A stretch of DNA of 64,000 bases, taken from positions 2,232,001 through 2,296,000 of the forward strand of contig CM038916.1 in the NCBI GenBank assembly GCA_021904315.1. Reading direction: 5' to 3'. A program made the translations under genes and the position numbers. The DNA comes from Sphagnum magellanicum (Eukaryota > Streptophyta > Sphagnopsida > Sphagnales > Sphagnaceae). Under the pieces are notes generated by a model. That model saw only the letters and a program-made list of their open reading frames with translations, had not been told where the DNA came from and did not search any database. Below, one piece after another: positions 1-12,180 of the stretch; position 1 is the stretch's first letter, and each line of letters opens with the position of its first letter.

Positions 1-2970
1 GAACTTGCTCTATTTTTACCTTAACATTTTTACCCCTAATTTAGCCAAATTGGCATATACTAATAGCGACATTAGCTGAAGCTTGGCATATGTGTACAAC
101 TGTAGTGCACTACAAAGTTGGCATCTACACTCAAGTGTTGTGTGCAAAACATCAAAGCTGTAATGCTGCACCACACATGTGCATTGTGCATTGATTGAAC
201 TACGAGGTTGGTGACAAATGCAAAAACACATACGACCTTGTCCAACAAGATCCAAGCCAAAAATGTGGATGGCTATGATTTTATCAAGGAAATTTTTGAC
301 ATATAAATTTCAAATTCCCCTACCCTACGCATAGCCGATGTACCCCTACCTACTACCACATGTGACATCAGTTTGACCAATAAAAATACCCTATATTGCC
401 ACCTCATCCCTGTCCAAGATAGAAATTTGACTTGTAGGGACTGTAAAAGTTGCCAAAAATGAGTCATTGTACCATGCATTCACCTACATGTCATGCCATT
501 TTAAACCACCTTAGGTGATTATGGAGGCATTGTTGATAGGTGATTAGTTTGTCACAAGACCAGATTATTTAAAAATTCATATGTTTTGGGGTAGTGGCAT
601 TAATGTTTTTCAATGCACCAAGATTGGCATTACAAAATAAATCCATGATAACTGTGCATTTAATTTTCTAGGGATCCATTGTATGGCCCATCTCACCAAT
701 TTGGTAGTGCAAACATTTTAAAGTTTACCTTTGGTCATTTGCCTTGAAAATATATTATAGACCTTGTACAACTATTTTGCACATTCAATTAAGAGGCATT
801 TAAAATGTACAAAACTTATTGAGATCTTGGAAACAAAGGGTAACAAAATTCTCTAACAAAGGGTAACAAAATTGATTCAAGAATTGGAAACAAGGTTTCC
901 AATTGATGGTGTCATGGATGTTTTTGGGATTATGTATCCTTAATATTGGTTACAACTAGATTATGAAATGTCTTTCCCAAAACACCTTCAAATGATTAAA
1001 AACCAACATTTTAATTGATTAAATCTAGTTGGTGGATGGGGTGGAGACCTTTGTGTTGGAGGTCTTGAATGTTGGTGACCTTGATAGCCAAATAGGGCAT
1101 GTTGACAATGAAATTGAATGCAATAATGTGCATGGCTCCATATTTTGAGATCAATTCTTTAACCATAATGTGGTGTTTGGTCATAATTTGGTCATAACAT
1201 CTTGAACATTTGTTTGTAGTTTTCTTAAATGTGAAGTTGGTTGAATTGGCTTTGGTGTAGATAGTAGATAATGTGGAAGATGAAAGGTGCCTTTTTATGT
1301 TGGTTTTTATGAAGTCAAAACTCCACAACAAGTTCACTATCCATATGCCACTTGTTGTGCGCATGTTTGCATAATGGTTTTACATTTTGCACAATTTCCC
1401 ATATGTAGAATGCATTAAATAGTGGAAATTTTAAGTGGCAACCATGTTAAGATAAAAAAATTAAAAATAAAGCTAGATAGAGCTCCCAACACATCTTAAA
1501 TTTAGCCAGTTTATCACCCAACACCCTTCAATTTTGGCCTCATTGGCTACTTTGCAAAAATGAAAACATTTAGATTATTCACTTGAAGATGTACATGGTC
1601 AAGGTTTTTTTAATGCAGAATTTGTAGAATATTAAGAACTATGAACTTTTCAAGTTAAAATAGTGAACTATAATAGGCCAATCAAAATGGCATATTGCAA
1701 GGGAAAAAAAACAAAAAAGGAGAACTTGGGAGACCCAGCCCTCTAACTAATAGAAATCATAATAGGCACCCCAATAAAATATGCCCCATAAAACATTTGG
1801 CAAGGAGGTGATATTGTGGGCTCTCACCCTCCTCTTTGTTATGAAACTTGAAAGTCCAAGGGAAAATTGCAGTGCTGGGGTGTGTAAATGGTGAGGTATA
1901 TGGGAAGCCATGGATATGAATTCCACGTGTGATGATTGAATGGGTGAACTCATCAAACTCATTATTTGGGACCTATTGTTTGCACAAGATGAAACGCTAT
2001 TTTTTTCATATTTTGTCTTGTCCTATTTAGTGGGGGCAACAAAGGGCTAGAACCTCAATTCTGTGCCTGCAGTTTAACTCCTGTCAGTTTATGTTACAGT
2101 GACCAAAACAATGAAAGTTATGTGAACGGATATTGTCTTGGTACCTAAGCTACTTGTATTTTGTTTTGAAATCTCCACACAATGTTGTATCACAGAGTTT
2201 GTCAGTGTGATTTGAAATTTGTCAGTGCACAAATTTGAAGTTTACAGTGTACCCTCTTGTTTTTCTTAAGGTAGGTATGTCCACTATATCTCAGATCTTT
2301 GTTTTTGAAAAGTGAGACACAAAGGGTTCAAAAGCCTCAAATACTCTTACTTCATGTGTGGCCAAAGTCAGAATGCTCAAGGTTCAATGACTTTTGGGAG
2401 CAGAGTTTTATATTGAGAGGAAAAAACATAGACCACCTGAACAATCAACCTTGAAAAGGCAGCACTCCACATATAGTTCACCTCGACTGGAAAAAGTTTG
2501 AACTTTGGTATGCAATAGTCTAGTTAAGATTTGTTGACAACACTTTCACAATTGTAAATTTCAAGAAGTTACACATCCAGATACACTAACTACTCTCTTG
2601 TGGGTTGGAGGATGATGTGATACAGAAAATGAGTTTCATTCTTTACCCATCTTAAACTGAAGCAGTTTGATGCAAAACAAATTAGATTGTCAAGACCATA
2701 CAGTGACACTCGTGCCATATGCCATTTATCAAGCTCATGAATTTGGAGTTCAAAATGGAAAAATTCCACAATAAAAGAAGGTCGTACCATTCTGAGCAAT
2801 TGAGTCCCTGAGTCTGGATGACACTGGAGGAAGCTCACCCAAATCCAAGAAGTCTCAAATTCTGTAGGCCACAAAAAGGATGTAGGGTAGATAGGCCGGT
2901 AAGTGAACACTTGAGAACTCAAAGGAGGTTAAGTCCTCACGTATTGTTCCTCTGCTTCTGAAGCCCAAAG
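1..2970. other. Intergenic, no gene seen
   Basis: AT-rich sequence on both strands with only short, biased open frames of up to about 117 codons. None has a recognisable domain, a codon pattern typical of coding DNA or splice context. I see no RNA gene and no clear transposon end here. Confidence 0.5.
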
Positions 2971-2974
2971 AAAC

Positions 2975-3455
2975 TTTGTAGCGCTCCACCTAGTGCTTTG
3001 AAGGCTAGAAAAATTGCTCAATTCGGTAAAGGAATGAGGGAAGATCTGGGGTGTTTGGTGTAAGGGGGTTTTGTGTTTGGTAATGGGTGAATTAAAACAG
3101 ATTAGGATTTTAAGCTTAAAATCTTTGATCATTGCATCTTTACCTCTGGAATACAAAGAAGTTTTGTAAAACCCTAGTTGTCACACCCATCAGGTTTTAA
3201 ATCACTCAAAACAGACTAAAAATGATGAAGACATAAAGCTGGAACTAGAGAGGAGTCTAGAGCTATATTTTCAAATTTTTGGAAGCAAACTAACAGTCAT
3301 CCTCTTCCTGTGATTTCCACTCTGCTCATTTACTTATAATGCTCAAAGTACATTTGTAGCCCTCCAGTTTCCACCCAATGCTGGAAAAATCACTAAATTT
3401 AGTTAGGGAATGAGGAAAATTTTGGAAAGTGTTCGGTGATGGGCGGTTCTACCTT
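2975..3455. repeat. Diverged direct duplication, about 365 bp apart
   Basis: The segment around 2975-3090 (a 'gctccacctagtgctttg' block, then gaaaaattgctcaattcggt and aatgaggg) recurs with substitutions around 3345-3455 (ccctccagtttccaccc, gaaaaatcactaaatttag, aatgagg, gttcggtgatggg). Order and spacing are kept, so this looks like an old tandem duplication rather than chance. No coding content is evident. Confidence 0.4.
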
Positions 3456-3478
3456 AGAAGTCCTGGAGATATATGGAC

Positions 3479-3547
3479 TGGGTAACTCGCAAGAGCTGGC
3501 TGGTTGCTGGACGTAACCAGCATATTAAGTGCTGAGCAGGTTACCCA
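3479..3547. repeat. Nested inverted repeat (hairpin)
   Basis: The outer arms are tgggtaac at 3479-3486 and gttaccca at 3540-3547. Inside them gctggtt and aaccagc form a second inverted pair. Folded, this gives a 69-nt two-tier hairpin. I see no transposon-like target duplication. It could be a small foldback element or a structured transcript. Confidence 0.55.
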
Positions 3548-3994
3548 TTTGAAGTCACACCTATATTACCTAGGTGGAACTGTGTGTAGGCACAGTGCAG
3601 TCTAATGTGTGATATGATCGGGCCATAGATGTCCAATGAGGAAGAGACACATCAGCATGACACCTCTAAAGCTGGTTATATCTTCGAACTTGCTCTCAAA
3701 ACTAACGTGTCTTGTCCAAGTAGTTTCATTCATGTGAGCGCCCACAAGGAAACCAAGCAAAAGGAATTTACCAAAATTAAGGAGGAACCCAATAATAGGC
3801 TGCCAGACCAAACATGGAGTCCTAGGCTGAATGAAGAAGGTTCAAAGCTGCCTTCAGTAACTAGAATCCTTTTGGGACTAAGGTATTATGGATATGATTT
3901 AGCAAGCTTGTGCAGAAGGCCTTTCAACAACCATAAGCAGTAAGCAGTTAGCACACAGTCCACACTTCCCTTCCTAGTTTGACCCCTAGAACTT

Positions 3995-4348
3995 CAGTGT
4001 TGGCTGGCTATTGCTTTTTAAAATAACCTCTGGGTAGGTATTTTGAATGTTTGAGACCACCGGTTATCAATATCAATATTTTTTGACTTTCAGGTAGTTT
4101 ATCGAAACATTTGGGTATTACCCATTAGTTATGTCAAAACACTTATTTGAGAATGAAACCTTGCGCATAAGAGGCGGTTATCTAAAACAATTGGAGTAAA
4201 TCAGTAACTGGGGTTAGTACTTTGATAGTGAAATTGATAACCGCTGGGTTGAATTTTTAATTTTTTGAGATATTGATACCCTGTGTGGTCCAAGAATAAA
4301 AATTAATCTATCCAGTGGGTTATGACAAAACAAAACCGGCCAACAGGG
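3995..4348. mobile_element. Short hAT-like element copy, right end unclear
   Basis: The left end reads cagtgttggctggctattgc, almost the same as the reverse complement of the right end of the element at 18597-19623. The interior shares phrases such as gtgaaattgataac, and the far end has aaccggccaacaggg, a degraded form of the expected terminus. No 8-bp target duplication is recognisable, so the right boundary is approximate. It carries no coding frame. I read it as a second, shorter member of the same non-autonomous family. Confidence 0.4.
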
Positions 4349-4359
4349 GTCTGCACTGG

Positions 4360-5690
4360 ACTTTAAAGAATGACGAGTGTATACATAATCAACCATATTA
4401 AACGAAGGAGATATGTGGCAGGTAAGAATTTAATTGGAATCCAAGGTCAAAGGCAAAGTGTATTTGAATCCTAATCATATTTCATATTGCATTTAAGTGC
4501 ATTTGTGTGACCTGGATCCCATATCTAGCTATTTAATGCCAAGGTACTTTGTCCTGTATTAATTATGTCGCAGAATGAGAGCTTTGTTTTCAGCTCAAAA
4601 TCCATATTGCTTCATTCATCACAACACCCTCTACTAAATAAACTAGTCTAGGTAGCTGAAGACTCAAAAAGACTCAACTTTCAACACTAAATGAGTGAGC
4701 TAGTTTGTCACCCTGTGAAGTTATTTCGAACTTCAAACCCAACATTATCAATTTGCTTGTTTAAGCAAATGCCCCTTGTGTCCAATTTTCATGATTATTT
4801 TTGTTTGATAATTTCCACCTCATACATAAGTGTTGGTTTTGAAATACCTGACCTGATTTGAGCCTGTAGTATAATGTCAAGGTAGATTGTCTAACTTGTG
4901 AGAAAATTGTCTAACTTTATTTCCAAGGGTAGACCAAAAACACAAGTATTAGGGAATTGTCCAACATAGGGAGTTTTGAAACATTCCTAGGGAGCCTCCT
5001 CACAAGGAAAGTTGAATTATGCTATCCAGAAGGGTAATATGAACTAATCTCAAAGAGGAAGTTGATAATTTTTCGTTAGTTGGAAAGCACCTATTGGGGG
5101 AAATAAATTTTCCTTTTGACATTGATTCTAAGAGGGATTTCTAAGAGAGATAATCTGAAAGCTTTCCACATTGCACACAGGGAGTTAAATGAAAACTTGT
5201 ATTTCATCAAAGCAATACCGAGCCCATTAACATCTTGTTGAGTGTCTGCAAAGTGTATACCAGATAGGTATGGTCTTTGTCCAATTCTTAAACAGTTTCA
5301 CACCTTACCAGTTGGTTATGAAACTTACCCCTGACCATTGTTTATAACCAATCATGTTCTCAATAACTGATCAACACTGATTATTGACTTGATACTGCAA
5401 ATAGGTGAACAACACACTTTGAATGCATATAATTCAGATCTTAATACAAACTGAATCCTGAAAACCATTGACCAAAACTTCAGTGGTGAAGCAAGATTCA
5501 AGGGAATAATTGTTGATCATCCTTGAATAGCTTCTGCAGTAAATTTTATTCTAATCTTGGTGTGACTTAAGTAACTCATGTGCAGGTAATCTTTGCTTAA
5601 AATTGTTTCAAAGTCCACACATCTGATCTTCATGTTTACTGCAATGATAAGTTATTGGCAGAAGCCAATTTGTTTGGAATTGACAGAGTG
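4360..5690. other. Intergenic, no gene seen
   Basis: AT-rich, no convincing coding frame. The phrase caataactgatcaacactg near 5360-5379 resembles one terminus of the hAT-like short elements, but no matching partner end with a target duplication was found. Confidence 0.4.
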
Positions 5691-5699
5691 TGAATTAGA

Positions 5700-6160
5700 T
5701 GGCCCACTCCACCTCTCTGCTAATTAATTAAGCCCGGATTAGCATGTGCAAACAACCAGCTTATGGCAGGCAAACATTGGGTGGGCCACACAACACATGA
5801 CCACCTTGGGTGGGTAGCGGTGGGAAGGCCACTGCTACTATAATGGCAAGTTCCAGGGATGGGCCAGAGCAGTGAAACCAGTGGGCATTTGGGAACATGG
5901 AGGAGGTGGGTGTGAGCACTGTTGCACTACTAGTCGTGGTGGACGACTATGCTAGTGACTGCTTTTCCTGGAATCCTGTTCCCTCACCCCCCTCACAACC
6001 CCACCGGTCTCCTGGCAAGAGCTGCTGCAGCAGGTTGTTGCCAGAAGGAATAGGACAAAACCACAAACATGGCTACAGTCAGTAGCTGTTGCCCTTGCGT
6101 TGGGCAGCTTGGTTAGGGGGAGGGGGAGGGGGGGAGGGGGGGAGGGGGTTGTGGTATATA
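5700..6160. other. GC-richer island with a small open frame
   Basis: This stretch is clearly richer in G and C than its surroundings. It contains an open frame on the plus strand at 5897-6085 (62 codons, ATG after ggaac, beginning with residues MEEVGVSTVALLVVVDDYAS). The frame has no domain I recognise, and its second half is rich in Pro, Ser and Cys. It could be an exon, a gene remnant or a chance frame. The island ends in the G-tract at 6116-6148. Confidence 0.3.
6116..6148 (+). repeat. G-tract, potential G-quadruplex
   Basis: Five runs of at least five G are separated by single A residues over 33 bases, which meets the usual G-quadruplex pattern. It lies just upstream of a gtggtatatatattgg stretch. 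Both a simple-sequence origin and a structural role are possible. Confidence 0.75.
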
Positions 6161-7019
6161 TATTGGCAGGTCATGGACTATCATGGCCTGATGAACAGAA
6201 AAACAAACTGACCAAATTGAAAGATTTCAAGTTATGTGCAGAGACACACACAACTGATCTGTGCAGGAGTTCCCAAAAAAAGATAAATTTAGTGATCTTT
6301 GTTGCCATCAGATCCAGACCAAGATCCCATCTGCTGCGGCTGTTGGCTGCTAAATCTACAGATTGTAATTCTTTTCCCAACTTCTCCCAATATTGAATTC
6401 CCCCCAAGACACACATGCTCATAGTTGAACAAGTTGAGAAAGCTCATATGAATGAACCTGGCATTTCACATCCGTATGGGATGGTCAGTTTCAGGACGCA
6501 AGTGTCAAAATTAATCAATTTAGGTTACAAGTCATTTAGGCACTTAAAATTACAGTTTTAAGATTTGGCACATGGGGTTATCAAATATTTGGATTTGATT
6601 TTTTATGTCTCTTGAGATTAAAAAATAAAGATATAATTCTAATTTCAGAATTTTTTTGTCTCCCCTACTTTTTAGGTACAAAGAGTCCTTTCTTCTCTTA
6701 TGGAATGTGAGCTATAGCTGACATGAGGCAACATGAACCAATTTTCATATTTTCATTGCTCCAATTTGAAAATATTCATCTATATGGATTATACAATTTT
6801 TATACAATTCATCAAAATTCCTATGAAATTTCTGAAAATTCTCCTCATTCAATTTTTTGGTTAATTTCTACCAAATTTGACAAGAAGATAGGATATATAT
6901 TCTAGGCTATCAAATCCTCATTCAAACGCTTTCCTTTTTATTACTGGAGAAATTTTGCCAAAAGTGAAAATAAAAATAGAAATATGAAGTGATTTTTGAA
7001 AAAAATCGGCAACTTTATT

Positions 7020-9150
7020 TCACTAAGTAGCCAAAAATGTAGAACAATGATTGAATGATATGCACTTCATATCTGGCTTATAGCCAGATTTGGCTAAATC
7101 TTTCTATGGATGACACTTTCGTTATATCTTCATATGGCTGCATCGCAAAATTCCAATTTAAAAAACATTCAACTAGAACAGTGCTTTTTTGGGTAAAATT
7201 TCCTATTTTTCGACCTGAAAAATATGATTTCAACATGCAGAAAGGATTTATGTAACAAAGAAAGGCCCAAATGTGCCAGATTTTTATTTATTTATTGGCC
7301 TGATTTGGATGACAGGTTCTAGCAGGTAGCCTAGATATAAAAGGATCTTGCTTTTAAAAAGTTTCATATCTGGTCTGTAGCCAAATTTGGCTAAATCATC
7401 TTGTCAGATGATCACCAATTTGCCTACATCATAAAATTGAAAAAAAATCATCTTTTGCTCAAAGTTTGTGAAATCTGTGGCAGCAAAAGTGTTTAGGAGC
7501 CGATCATCTAGATCATGGCAGTTAACTGAAATCTACACAGCTTTGAAACTAAACTCACTCTCACAAGCTATTGGTTATCTAGAAGTTCTTACTTACATGA
7601 GCTGGACCGCTGGTCCTTGAACAGACTACATGAGTCCCATGACTGGGATTCGACTCAATCTCTCTCTTGGATCTCCTCCCAACATCCGGCCTGTTATTAA
7701 GTTCGTTTGCACTTAACTTTAGATTGCAGTAAGCATGGTGACTTATAAGCAATGATTTTCTTATTGGCAAGTTTTCACCGTATTTCTAACTGAAAAATAT
7801 GATTTCACATTATAGAAAGGATACTTTATGAAAAAAGCCTGAATTTTACTAGATTTTATAAAAATTCCAAATTGTCAGAATTTTATGATTAGTTCCAATA
7901 GGTAGCCAAGAATGTAGGAGGATTCTTCATAAAAAAAGCTTTCATATCTGGCACATACCCAGCCATATTTATTATTATTTTTCTCCAGGATGATGATTAC
8001 TTTGGGTACATCACAAAATTGGCAAAAAAAAACACTGCTTATAAGGGGTTTGCTTTTTATCAAAATTCTGAATTGGCAAAATTCTAGTGTCTTTTAGAGT
8101 TTTTTGGTCACCAGATTTGGAAATTTTAAAAAAACCTCGAAATTATATCCTAAGTTCTAGAAAGTAACCAAAAATGTAGAAGGATGCTAGATTTTTTTTA
8201 CTTTCATATTTTCTTATCGCCAAATCTGGCTAAATCATATATGGATGATCCACTTCAGCTACATAACACAATTGAAAAAACACAAACCCTGCTTATAAGT
8301 AAGGTAACTAGTAAACTAATAAGTCATAAGGTTGACTATTTTAAGTGCTGTAACTTGTTGGGAGTTGAATTAGGTGTTTTCTGCAGACCGCAGCAAGCAT
8401 TGAATTCATTACCAAAATACTGTAATTCACTGACACAAGGATTCCATTAACTTACAGTTTGTCTTACTCTTCAAATATCCAACAATGGCTCTTACCCAGG
8501 TAAGTCAGTTGCAACGGAGTCTGCTGCAACCGTCCGTCCTGCTGCTGCCACCGCACACAATCTAGCAAGTGGTCGTTCCGTTACGACGTTAGCAAGCTAC
8601 AAAGTAGTGGTCATCTACTAGGTCCAGAACGCAAGTGGTTCATTCTGGACTACCCACCACTTGCAGCATGAAGGATGGATGGTAAGTGATCAGGAAACAG
8701 TTCTCCGTTGGGTTCCAGAGCTAACCATGGTGATTGGTTCAGTTGCAGTTTCGTAATAGGTATCTATTGATGTTTGTAGGTATATAGGAAATCCAGCCCA
8801 TAGAACACGTGGCTACTAGGTAATGAGATTACTAGGTGAACAGATGGTTTAAACTTTAGCAAGCCTCATTTTTATTGGTAAAATTTTGTTAAAAAGAGAG
8901 AAAGGAAATCAAAAAATTGAAAATGAGGTGATTTTGGAAGTTTTTAATTGCCAAAAGTGAGTGAAAAACAGTAAAAGTCATCAGATTTTTATATTTGGTT
9001 TTAGCGTCTATTAAAAAAAATTAAAATAGAAAGATGATTTTAAAAAGTTGTAATTCATATTTGTTTTATATAACCATATTTGGCTAAATCTTTCTAAGGA
9101 TGATTAGCACTTTGACTACAAACAATTTATAAATAAAAAAAACAATACTA
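7020..9150 (+). repeat. Degenerate repeat family with a TAGCCAAATTTGGCTA core
   Basis: A block recurs near 7028-7170, 7318-7455, 7900-8050, 8155-8300 and 9040-9150. Each copy has the order 'tagccaaaaatgtaga', 'ttcatatctgg', then a palindromic core of the form tagccaaatttggcta, 'aatc', 'ggatgat', and finally 'acatcacaaaattg'. The first, second and fourth intervals are about 290, 580 and 850 bases, so an original unit near 290 bp is plausible, with one unit disrupted around 7570-7770. Related sequence occurs at 29990-30150 (plus) and 29590-29670 (inverted), so the family is dispersed. No coding capacity is evident. Confidence 0.6.
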
Positions 9151-9258
9151 CTTACCTAGTAGTCACCTATTTTGTACTTACATATATGACCTACTTCTTA
9201 TAGTTATAAAAGGAAAGCAAATTATTAACTCAATTTAGGGATGAAAGCACATTACGGT

Positions 9259-9275
9259 CAGGGACTCGTAGTCGG
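9259..9275 (+). repeat. Left terminal inverted repeat of the hAT element
   Basis: Reads cagggactcgtagtcgg. It pairs with the reverse complement of 12361-12377, with mismatches at positions 8, 9 and 17. The 8 bases before it (attacggt) are the left copy of the target duplication. The next 90 bases carry several tagtcgacta-type subterminal motifs. Confidence 0.9.
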
Positions 9276-9401
9276 TCCTTATTTACATATAGTCGTAGTT
9301 GTAACTATCTATCCTCTAGCCCATAGATAAATAGTCGACTATAGTTGACTACATAGTCGACTACTCTGGCCTTGAATTAGTCAATTGTAGACTGTTGTCG
9401 T

Positions 9402-11996
9402 TTACTCATTGCAAGCCCTCTTCTGAGCGATGGCAGACCCATTCGCATCGTGTTGTTGTTGGATGTCACAAGCTGCTGATTTCAACATCGCTACTATCTC
9501 CATGCTTTCGTTTGTTTCGTCATCTTCGACATCACCATCAAGATCAAAGTATTTGATGATGTTTGCAGTCGCCTCAGTTGCATCCGTTACTGACTTCAAT
9601 GACACAATCAAGTTGTTGACCATGAATAGGTCTTTGCTTTCCATATCTTTGATAAATGCCTTGTTGAATGCCAAGATTAACAACATCTCAAACTTGGCGT
9701 TGCCCAGGTTCTGCCGAAACGCATTGTCAATGTGCTTATAGACCGAGAACACGTGTTCCTGCAAGCCGTTGGAATCAGGTGCGTCAAGGTGTCGCGCTGT
9801 GATGCGCTCTGCGAGGCGGTGATGCACACCGTTCTTGCGCCACCACTGTGACACATTGACGACCTCGCTAACGTAGATCCAGTTGTCTGAGCGGACCTTG
9901 CTCTTGTCGATTTCATCCAACTTTTGTTCGTTCAAAAGCCATGCCAACCAGTCCACCTTTAGCAAGATCCACTCCTTGAAGGCTTCGTTCGCCAAATCAC
10001 TTGGAGTCGCTGTGTTGAGAGCAGCACTTGCTCTACTTTCAATGTACTGGTTAGGTGAACCAACATTGACCATGCCGAACACATCGTCATCGTCGCAAAT
10101 TTGTACATCAATGTCATCATCGTCGAGCGGCACATTACACATCGCATCGGGCTCGGGTGGTCTGAATGAGCGCGTGGCCTCGTCAACAAGAGCAAACTTG
10201 AAGAGCTCTTTGGCATTGTCAACATTGTCCTTGTACCCGGCTGCACATAGCCATGGTAGGGCCAGTGTTAGCATGACCGGGTCGCATATCATGGCCACCA
10301 GTTGTTGATCGCTAGGGAATGGGAAATATGAGTCTAACTCTTTCTGGATGCGATCCCGCAGCTTGCTGCCGATCACACCCAATTGTTCAGCTCTGACCTT
10401 GACCTTGGGCAAGTGGTCCCATTGTGTTTTGCCATCCCATCGGCCATCGCCACCGTAGCCGTCCTCCTCGTTTGATTGTTCACCAGAACGGGATGACGGC
10501 ACGATGTTGATGATTGAGTAAGTCATTTGCCTAGCGGCAATCTTGGTCTTAATAATATTGGGCCAGCTAGCGCTAGTAACTAGTCGTGAATCGATCTGTG
10601 TTGTGAATGATAGGGCACAAACTGATCGTATGATGGCCTCGACCTCAGCCACGGACTGCCAACGTTCGTCTGATAGCTCGTAGGCGTTACACACCAACGA
10701 CTTCTCGTGAGCAAAGTACTGGTGCAGTGTCCACTTGCACCGTAACGCTTGTTGGTACATGCGCGCGTAGCTTGAAATGCGCGTGTCACTGTCGATGCCA
10801 ACCTTAATCACATTGTAGCCGATCTGTTTGTTGCGTTTCTCGTAGTTGATTTTGCGCGACTTGGCCTTCTTGTTCCAAACGTACCCGATCATTCGACGCA
10901 CGGCCAGGCGTAGGTCTTCGCATTCTTCGAATGAGTCGACAATCTCCTTGTTAACTGTCCTTTTTCGCTTCCCAGTCGCATGGTCGCAAGCCAAGTTTGC
11001 CAAATGCATGTTGCAAGTGCCATTTGTGCCGACGATTAGTCGACTGGTTGCGAAGGACATGTTTATTGTGTCGTTGATCGACAAGATGATGTCGCTACGG
11101 CGGATGCTGTAGTGCTTCAGGACAGCCATGGCCGCATCGTTGCATGCTTGGGCATTGTGCCCGTCTGGCACAACCAGGCCGAGCGCCAATTTGTACCTGA
11201 TCCACGACTGCAGGTCGATCTAGTACACTGAGATGCCGAAGAACTGCTTGATCATGGAGTCCCAGCCATCATGGCAGATCACAAGCTAACCACAGCTGGA
11301 ACCAACATACTCGTCGACAAGCTCGTCATAGCTGGCTGGCATGTACATTGCGCGCGCCTTGACAATAAGCGCCTTAACACACACAGTGAACTTGGAAAAC
11401 ATGGAGATGAGCGCGCGATTGATCTTACTGGGTGTCATCGGAACGTATGACCCTGGCTTTAAGTACGACGCTGCCTGGATGACCTCATTCAGGTTGACAT
11501 CGGTGGCAAGCGATAGCGGCGCCTTGCGGTTGACGACTAACCGTGCAACAAGTGCATGAACGCGCTCGATGACAGCATCATTGCCATTCTTGATGAAGGC
11601 GCGAATGTTGTTGGTGTTCACGGATGTAGAAGTTGAAATCGATATCAGTTGTTTGGGTTCGAACGACTGGTGCTTGTGGGCCAGATGTAAGCTCGGGTGC
11701 CTAGAAGCGATGTGTTTGTGAGCATTACCAGTTGTGTCATTGTAGAAGGCAACCAAGTTGTCCAGGAACTTGTGTGGGCACTTCTTCAGGCACAACAAGC
11801 AATAATAAAAATATTAGATCTTGTTGCGCGTGATCGGCCCGTCCTTGACCATGGCGAAGTACTGCCACACCAGCGATGTTTTGTTAGTGCTGATCGGCAC
11901 AAGCCGCGAGTCAAGCGGTTCATGAGGCGCCTCGTCGACCTCTCCATCATTGGTCGAAGCTGAGATGCTGACCGATAGGGTAGGGGACTCCATCAT
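9402..11996 (-). pseudogene. hAT transposase, three in-frame stops
   Basis: A single minus-strand frame of 865 codons runs from ATG at 11996 to TAA at 9402-9404. It is interrupted only by TAA at 11814-11816, TAG at 11286-11288 and TAG at 11220-11222, with no frameshift. The N-terminal part has a BED-type zinc finger (Cys-x2-Cys-x4-Cys then His-x3/4-His near 11697-11810). The middle shows the hAT core: HDGWDS near 11258-11275 with the first catalytic Asp, the Cys-x2-His motif CNMHLANLAC near 10990-11020, and an ERW motif near 10660. The C-terminal part has the hATC dimerisation region with Trp-Trp near 9840 and a downstream E-x2-FS segment. The stops fit G-to-A or C-to-T changes of Trp or Gln codons. 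An intron around the first stop cannot be excluded. Confidence 0.9.
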
Positions 11997-12039
11997 CCAT
12001 GATAAATTAGTGACAACAATTGTGTAGTGTAGTAGACAG

Positions 12040-12138
12040 CAGTCTGTAGTGTGTTGCGCTCACAAGTCGCAACAATCTATAATGTGTTGCGCTCACGAGT
12101 CGCAACAGTCTGTAGTGTGTTGCGCTCACGAGTAGCAA
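12040..12138 (+). repeat. 33-bp tandem repeat, 3 copies (hAT subterminal)
   Basis: Units begin at 12040, 12073 and 12106. Each has the form ca(g/a)tct(g/a)ta(g/a)tgtgttgcgctcac(a/g)agt(c/a)gcaa. They lie upstream of the transposase start, inside the element, and may act as subterminal binding sites or part of its promoter. Confidence 0.9.
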
Positions 12139-12180
12139 GTTACGTTTATTTTGAGTTTTTATTGACCCGACTATAACTGA

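Noticed and set aside
4828..5379. Possible third hAT-like short element (aagtgttggttttg to caataactgatcaacactg)
   Set aside because: The left terminus fits poorly and there is no matching 8-bp target duplication.
7590..7770. B-box-like gagtcgaatccc on the minus strand, considered as a SINE
   Set aside because: The T-arm does not pair and no A box lies at the right distance.
9430..11963. Plus-strand open frames at 9430-9741, 9883-10308, 10846-11112, 11341-11559 and 11697-11963
   Set aside because: They lie antisense to the hAT transposase frame and have no domain; they are shadows of GC-richer coding sequence.
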